A DNA stretch of 64,000 bases, from positions 1,860,001 through 1,924,000 of the forward strand of contig CADCXD010000002.1 in assembly GCA_902806575.1 (NCBI GenBank). The letters run 5' to 3'. The notes beneath the pieces were generated by a model. The model did no database searches, had not been told where the DNA came from, and was given only the letters and a program-made list of their open reading frames with translations. This stretch comes from Jackrogersella multiformis (taxonomy: Eukaryota; Ascomycota; Sordariomycetes; Xylariales; Hypoxylaceae). Made by a program: the position numbers and the translations under genes. Positions 56,340-64,000 of the stretch are shown here, one piece after another. Position 1 is the first letter of the stretch. Each line of letters begins with the position of its first letter.

Positions 56340-58964
56340 AACTTATGAAATAAAGTTATTAAATAAGGTTAATTAAAAGATTTAATTAATATATGTAAAA
56401 TTAAATAAACATTAATAACGTTTAAGGAAATATTTAAATTATATATATATATATTATTACGCCTTTTTTTATAAAAAGAAAAAAAAGGTAAAAACTTTAA
56501 AATTATAAAGAATTATTATTTAAAATTAAATTATAATTTTAAATCTTATTACCTTTATTATAGATAAAAATTTTTTCTTTAAAAAGACCTTATTCTTAAG
56601 AAAGTACTTGTTTTTTAAAAGAAAATTAATTTTTTTTAAAAAATTATTTTATTTTAATTATTTATAAATAATTAATTTACTTAAAAAAGTTTTTTATTAA
56701 AATATATTATATTAATATTATTTATTAATTTTATTATTATATATATTATTATAATTATAAAGGAAATTTTATATCTTATTATTTTATAAGTATTTAAGTT
56801 AAGTATTTATATTTTAATTTTATTATTTATTAATTTATAAGATTTTAAATTACTTTTTTTATTAAATAATAAATAATTTTTTAAGTTTTTAATAATACCT
56901 TTCTTATAAAACCTTAAAGTTAAAAGTAAATATAAAAAAATTATCGTTTATAAAAACTTATTAAAATTAAATAATACTTTAATATATAATTCTTTATTAA
57001 GATATTTAAAATAAAAAATATATTACCTTAAAACTTTTTTTTTATTCTTAAATTATTTTAATTTAATAATAATAATATTATAATCTTTTATAATTTTTTA
57101 AGATTATAAAATAATTATATAAAACATTTTTAATATTAATAATATTAAAGTTAATTTTAATATTTTTTTATATAATTTATTAAGTTTTATTAAAAAATAT
57201 ACGATAATTATTATATTATTTAAATATTTATTATTATTATTATAAATAATTAAATTATTAATAAAGATTAAATTTAAAATTAATATAATATAGTTTAAAT
57301 AATTTATAATATAATAATTTAATTTAATTAAATCGATATAATATTAATAAATAAATAAATAAATAATTTTAAATAATAAATTTAATAAATTAATTTAAAC
57401 TTTTTATAATAAGTTTAAGGTGCGATTATTTAATATATATAAAATAATTAAGCTTAATAAAAAGTTATTAATAAATTTAAAGAAATGGTTAATTATTATT
57501 AATAAGTTTTTTAAATTTTTTATTAAGATATTAAAAAGTAAAAGGATTTTTAATAAAAGGTAATAAATTAAGTTTATATTAAAGAATCTTAAATTAATAA
57601 ATTTTTTATAAGAAAATATATGGACCTTACGTATATTAACGTAGAAATTTACCGTTAATTTAATAATTTAAAAGTTTATATTTAAGTCGTTTTTAATAAA
57701 TTAATTAATATTAATTTTATTTTAAAAAGCATTAAAAGGTATATTATATTAAAAACGTTAATTAAATTAAATCTTTTTAATTAAAGAGATTTAATATATT
57801 TTAAAGTATTATTTATTAAATACTTTAATTTAAAAATTTAAATAAAGAATTTTTTTTTTATAATCTTTTTTATAAGCTTAAGTTAAAAGAATAATTAAAA
57901 AGGCTTAAGTATAATTCGATTTTATTAAAGTTAATTTTTTTATATTTAAAGGTAATAAAGAAGAAATTTTCCTTAAAAAGGTTACCGGAATATTTAATAA
58001 TAATTTAAGCGATTTTAATTTTAATGATTAATTTTAAAATCTTAAATTACTTAAAGATTTTTTTAAAGGATTATTTCGAGATAATCTTACGTTTTTATAT
58101 AACGATAAAGATTTTTTACTTTAAAGTAATAATAATTAATTATTTAAAACTTTAAAACGATTAATTTATTTTTTTTACGTTACGATTATTATTAATTTAA
58201 TATAATTTAATAAATTTATTATTTATAATAATAAAGATCTTTTAAAATTTTAAACTTAATAAATAAAAATTAAAGTATATTTAAAAATATATACGGAAAG
58301 TTTTCTTAAAGATTTTTATCGTATTAATTAAATTAAATCGTTATTATTTAAAAAAGTATAATTATAATATTAATAATATAAAAATTAAGTTATATAATTA
58401 AAAGTTTTTAATATTTAAGCAATATATATTATTGCTTTTTAAAAATATTTTATAGATTTTTTAAAAAGGTATTATAATTTAAAAAAGATAAATAAGCTTA
58501 AATATTAAAGGAATATTATTTAATATTTTATTAAATTATTAAATTTTAATAAAGTGGTTTAATAATTTGAAATGATATTTTAAAATTATATCGTTAAAAC
58601 CTTTTTTAATAAAATTATTAAATTAATTTATTTTAAATAAAAAGAATTTTTAAATATAAATAAAAAAAAATTCGTTGTTATTTAAAAAGTAAGTTAAATA
58701 TATAAAAATATATTAATTAACCTTAATATTTCGAGAAAAAAAGGGCCTATTTTAATTTAAAAGTTTTTAAAGTTAAGTTAAGTTAATCGTAAAAAGGAGA
58801 ATCGTTTTAATTTAAGTTAAAATTAATTTTTTAAAAATAATAATAAATTTAAAAATAAAAGTAAGTTAAGATTAAATTAAAAAGATAAGGTTTAATTTAA
58901 TAATAAAGATATTTTTAAAAAAATTAATTAAATAAATATAAATTAATAAAAAAAGGATAAGAAA

Positions 58965-60990
58965 TTTTATTAATATTATAAATACGATAATTATTAAACC
59001 TTTTTTTATTTTATTAAAGAGGATATTAATAATAAGGATTTATTATTAAACTTAAATAAAAAAATTTCCGTAAAATAACCTTAAAATAATAATATTTAAC
59101 TTATATTTTTATTAAAAAAAGTATAAATAAATGTAATTTTATAAGAATTATCTTATCTTTAAATTATAAAAATTAAAAATTTCGATTTAAATTTTTAAAT
59201 AATCTTAATATTATATTTTATTAGATTTTATAATTAAATTAAGGTAAAGTTTACCGAGTTATAATAATTAAAAAATTAATTAAAAATAAAATAAAAGTTA
59301 TAAAAAAACCTTATTTAAAATTAATTTTAAGATATAAATTTATTATTAATATAATATTAATATATAATGAAAAAGAATATTAAATATAAGCATTATTAAA
59401 TTTAAAAAGTTTAATTTTAATAATATTTTTTTTAAAGTAAGGAAATAAAAATTATTAATTATTAAAAAATAATATATACGATTTATATTAACTTTTAATT
59501 TCAATTTTTTTTTTATAAAACGTTATTATATCGATCCTTTTATTTTTTATTATTAAAAAGATTTTTTTTTAAAATTAACTTTAAACTAAACGCCTTAAAT
59601 AATAAATATAATATTATTATATTATAATAATAAATAAAATTTTATAAATTTATAAATTTCTTTTTAAATCTTAAAAAAATTAAGTTTAATTCCTTTTATT
59701 ATCGAAAACATTATATTAATTTAACTTTATATAACTTAAGGAAATTAATTAATATAACGATAATAAAAAATATTAAAGTAAAAAAAATATTAAAAAACGT
59801 TTTTAAGGAATTTTATAAATTTATATATATTATAATAAAAGAAGTAAAATAATGCTTCTTAAATTATTAATTATAAAATTACGTTATTTTTTTTTTTTTT
59901 AAAAATACTTTTTTAAAAATCCCTTTACGTTATAAATAAAAAGGAATTTAATACGTTAAAATTATAACTAAATAAAATATTTAATAATAAACGTATTTAA
60001 AAATTAACTTTATTTTACGTAATATTTATAATATTTATAAATAAGCTAAATCCTTAAAACCTTTTTTAACTCGTGGTAAATTATAAAAGTTTAAATAATA
60101 TTATTATTTTTATATAATACTTTATACCTTTAATATTTAAATTATAAACTTACTTTAAAATTACGAAATAATTTATTAAAATCGATCTTAAGTTAAGATT
60201 TTATTTTATTAAAATTAAGGAAGAAAATAAATGAAAAATAACTTTCCGATATAAGTATAATTTTTTAAAATATTTAATTATACCTTTTAAATTAATTAAT
60301 ATTCTTATAACCTTTTAATCTATAATAAATAATATTTTTTAAAACTTTATTAATTTAGATTTCTTAATATATTTAAATAATTTTTTTTATTTATACGGAT
60401 ATTATAAAAAAATACGATAAAATCGTTAAGAAAATCTTAAAAAAATTTATAAAATATTATTTTATAATTAACCCGTAAAAATACTTTTAAAGAATTTAAG
60501 AAGTAAATTTCCTTAATTATATTATTAAAATTAATAATATCTTAATAATATAAAATAAAATTAATTATATTAATAATTAAAAAACGTTTAAATTATTAAT
60601 TTTTTTTTAGTAATTTATTAATTTTATAAATTTTTATTAACAATTTATAAAAATTTTTTTAAAAATAGTAAAATTAATTACTAACGTAAATAAAGGAAAT
60701 AAAAAGGATTAAAAATAAACCGAAAAAATAAATAAATTTTTTAAAGAATTTAAATTTCGTTTTATTTAAGCTTTTATTATAACTTATTTCAATTTTTTAA
60801 AATAAACTTATATCGAAACTAATGTTTTAAATTATATTATTAACGTTATTTTTTTTTTTTAAAAAAATTTAAAAATAAATTTATAACTTATTATTTTTAT
60901 AAGTTTATATCGATAAAAATAAATTATAAAATCTATAATAAAGAATTATTAATTATAATAGATTTTTTTAAAAGATAATATTAATATTTA
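58965..60990 (+). mobile_element. RIP-degraded Ty3/Gypsy retrotransposon, gag end to RNase H
   Basis: Domain order on the plus strand fits Ty3/Gypsy. At 58968-59009 the spacing of codons that RIP would make from Cys/His fits a CCHC zinc knuckle (positions 58968, 58977, 58992, 59007). At 60280-60318 the frame reads IPFKLINILITF, matching the family's MPFGL-x-NAP-x-TF block. At 60370 YLNN stands where the catalytic YLDD belongs. 60500-60526 reads EVNFLNYII. RNase H follows with YIETNVLNY at 60809 and KELL near 60940. Many stops and small frameshifts are present, at least one in the T run at 60382-60388, so the copy is dead. The LTRs and integrase were not located, so the full extent is larger and unknown. 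Confidence 0.85.
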
Positions 60991-63269
60991 AAAAGAATTA
61001 AACATTAAATTAAAATTTATTTAAATTATTAAAACTTAACTTACTTTATAATAATTAAAATTTTAAATTAACGTTAAACTTAATAAGTATAAGAATTTTT
61101 ATTATATTAATTTATAATTAATTATCGATTAAATAAATAGAATAATAAAATCGATATTTTTTTATAATTATTATAATATTAACTTAAAAAAGAAAAAGTT
61201 AAAAACTAGTTTATAAAATTAATTTTATAAAATAAACATTTTTTACACTTTTAGGAAACTTTATTTACCTTTTTAATAATTATTTTTATTACATTAAAAT
61301 TTTTTTATAATTTTATTATATTTAATTAAACTTTTAATTTTATTAAACGATTAAAAAAATAGCTATTAATAATTTAAAATATATTACGTAAGTTAAAAAT
61401 CTTTTTAAAGACGTTATTTTATAAAATAACTTTTTATATTAAAAAAAAAGATTTTAAATACTTACGGAACTTTAAAAAAAAGTTATTTTTATTAAATACG
61501 ATATTTTCGTTATTAAATATATAAAAATAAATAAAACTTTAAAATTAATTACTTAAAATTTTTAATAATTAAATATTAAAAATATTATTTAAAATATTAA
61601 TAAAATAAAATTTTTTATTACGTTTTATATAAATATTTTTAATTAATGAAATTATATTATAAATCTTAATTAATAATAATAATAAATTTATTTTTTAAAA
61701 TAGCGTATTTTATTTTTTTTAAAGTAAAAGAAAAGAAATTTAATAATTTAATTAAAATTTTCGTTAAATAATATTAAAAATTATACGGTATATCTTTAAA
61801 TATTATTTTTAATAAATATTAAATCCTATATAAATATTATATTTTATTTATAAATTAATAAGTAAATAAAACGTTTTAATTAAATTTTAAAGGTTTATTT
61901 TAAAACCTTTATTAATTATAAAATAAATAATTAAGAAAATTTATTTATAATTATAAAATTTATTTATAATAATATTGCTTTTTTATTAATATAATTTACA
62001 TTTTTTTATATTAATTATAATTATTATTTAATTATTATGTATTAATAAGTTAAAATGAAGGTTTTAGAATAGTTATTTTTTTAAGAGTAAAAGTAGAGTT
62101 AATATTTTAAAAAATAATTAATAAGTATAAAGCATAAGTTATTATTTTAATTATAAATTATGTAGTTATGGTTTCTTATAATACCCTTTTAATAAAAAGA
62201 AAAACCAACGTTTTTATTAGTTATAAGTTATTATTTTATTAAAATCGTTTTCTTTTTTATTATTATCGTCGTTATTAATTAAAACGTCGTTATTATTTTT
62301 TAATAACGTATTTTTATAAATAAAACGTATATCGTTAAAATCGTTAAACGTTTGCGTTTTAATTATAAGTTTAATTTTTAATAATATAAATGTTAATACT
62401 TTAATTAATGTTATTATCGATTTTTTTATAATAAATATAATTAGTTTAAGTACGAGAGTTAATATTTTAATTTATAACGTAATTACGGTGATAAATATAA
62501 TAAGTGATATTAATTATAACTTAATTTTTATAATATTTTTTTTATAATTTATAAAAATATTACGCGCGTTTTTTATAATCGTTATAATTTTAACGATACT
62601 TATATAAATAAAGAATATAAATATAAATAAGTATATTATATTTTATTATTATTAAGTAAATATTAATATATTTATAAGTTATTTTAATATTAAAATATTT
62701 GGTTTTTTCTCGATTTAATTATAGCTTTATTATAATTTAAGTATTAAAGTATTTAAGTAAAAATTTTAATAATAATTATAATTATTACTTTAATTATAAT
62801 TATTTAATAATTTATAATTTACTTACGTTTTCTTTTATTTTTTTAATGTTATTTATAAATCGTATTTTTTATATTATAATAAATTTTAGTTTTATAGCTT
62901 TTAATAATTTTTTTATTAAAATTATAACTTATAATTTCGTTAATTTTTTCGGCGGCGTTAATGGTTAAATAGAAAAAATCGGTTAATTATTATCGGTATA
63001 ATTTAATAATATATTTTTAATAAATCGTTTTTTTAGTATTTATATAATTATTTTATTATTTAACGTGTATTATTATTTATTTACGATTAATTATATTAAT
63101 TCGTTAATTAGTTTCGAAGGTATATCGTTAAGGGTTTATATATTTTTAAAGGGTTATATATTAAGGGGTTATAATTTATTAATGGATTTAATATAAAGTT
63201 AATTAAGTAATAAAAAATATTTTTTATCGTAATCGTTTAATAATATTATTATATTTTAAATAAATAAGC

Positions 63270-63371
63270 TTTTTAAATATTATTAATCGAAAGTTAATAA
63301 ATAATCTTTTTATTATACGAGGTATTTAAAGATAAAGCGTTTTTTTTATTTATTTATTTATCGATTTAATA
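63270..63371 (-). pseudogene. Possible RIP-degraded chromodomain
   Basis: Read on the minus strand, one frame gives KKRFIFKYLV, two stop codons (TAA, which RIP makes from TGG or CAA), then KDYLLTFD. This resembles the YLVKWKGYPP core of chromodomains that end chromovirus integrases. It would belong to a second element opposite to the Gypsy copy. The flanking sequence did not give the expected integrase motifs, so this is tentative. Confidence 0.35.
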
Positions 63372-64000
63372 GTTTTTTAATTTTATACGATATTTAATTA
63401 TTATTATTTTTTTTATAACGATTTAATTTAATTACGATCGTTTTTTTACGTAAGGATCTTTCTTTTAAGGAATTTTAAATAATTAATTTATTAATATAAC
63501 TTTATAAATTCGTTAATTATTAAATAGTTTAAATTTATATGCGAGTTTATCGATTTATTTTAAAATTAATAGCGGTTTAATACGTTATATTAATTATTTA
63601 TAAAGCGGTTTATTTAATAATATATAACTTTTATATAGTTTAAAGTAAATAAATTTTTTTTTAAAAAGAAATAAGATTATGTTTCGAATCGTAACGAGCT
63701 TTTATTTCGGCGGTTATAAAGTTAATATATTTTTTTATTTTTTTTTAATAATATCGTTTTAATATATTATAATTAATTACGTTTTTTAATACTTTTAACG
63801 AAGTAACGATAATTCGTAATTTAAAGTTATATATTAATTTATTAGGTGACTTTTCGGTCGTTAATAACTTAATATTATTAAGATTATATTATAACGTTAA
63901 AATTATTTTTAACCACGATATATTATTTAATAAATAATAATAATAAATTATTACTTTAATTTCTTAATTATATCGTTTTATTATATTATTAATTTAAAGA

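Larger units (their letters stand above)
56340..64000. repeat. RIP-mutated AT-rich repeat tract (continues past the window)
   Basis: Nearly all bases are A or T, with stops in every frame. CA and TG dinucleotides are almost absent over long lines while CG, CC and CT survive (for example ACG and TCG are common). This is the mark of fungal RIP, which converts CpA to TpA on both strands. No functional gene can exist here. It is made of old mobile elements (see the Gypsy remnant) and reaches the right edge. Confidence 0.9.

Overview
This is genomic DNA of a filamentous ascomycete (Pezizomycotina, most likely a Sordariomycete). Evidence: genes with several short GT-AG introns, often 44-110 bases long; typical ascomycete proteins (PacC, Ku80, Top3, Stb3, Swc5, Tip41, Par32-like, a Gfd2/YDR514C-like nuclease); and a long AT-saturated tract with the dinucleotide pattern of repeat-induced point mutation (RIP). 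The genus cannot be read from the sequence. No CRISPR, operon or prokaryotic feature is present. All exon joins were worked out by hand from splice signals, reading frame and family knowledge, and each reported multi-exon gene closes in frame.

Layout. 1-801: 5' part of a C2H2 zinc-finger gene, cut by the left edge. 802-7570: gene-poor DNA full of short CCTAGG-centred palindromes and microsatellites. 7571-20719: compact housekeeping block: a Par32-like protein, Rlp24, Pam18/Tim14 (the last two head to head), a Gfd2-like DEDDh nuclease, a BTB protein, Ku80, a TMEM205/DUF4149 membrane protein and an unknown 150-aa protein. 22510-26743: a DUF1295 membrane protein divergent from DNA topoisomerase III. 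30148-37875: Stb3-like protein and PacC, separated by a 4.7-kb noncoding stretch rich in GCCAAG hexamers. 40587-51822: SET/MYND protein, CsbD-like stress protein, MAPEG protein, Swc5, Tip41 and an unknown basic/acidic nuclear-type protein. 51823-56300: transition zone with minisatellites and doubtful ORFs. About 56340-64000: extremely AT-rich RIP-mutated repeat DNA, in which a Ty3/Gypsy reverse transcriptase and RNase H can still be read on the plus strand, and a possible chromodomain on the minus strand.

The genes are mostly unrelated housekeeping functions: translation (Rlp24), mitochondrial import (Pam18), DNA repair and topology (Ku80, Top3), chromatin (Swc5, SET protein), and nutrient/pH signalling (Tip41, Par32-like and Stb3-like in the TOR/growth sphere; PacC for pH). 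I see no biosynthetic cluster and no clearly new multi-gene system. The most useful leads are: a possible mitochondrial start for Top3; a dense set of PacC-type sites upstream of pacC itself; genome-wide-looking TACCTAGGTA palindromes that also sit in introns and one CDS; a shared CCTYCAA heptamer array upstream of two genes; and the legible Gypsy fossil inside the RIP tract.
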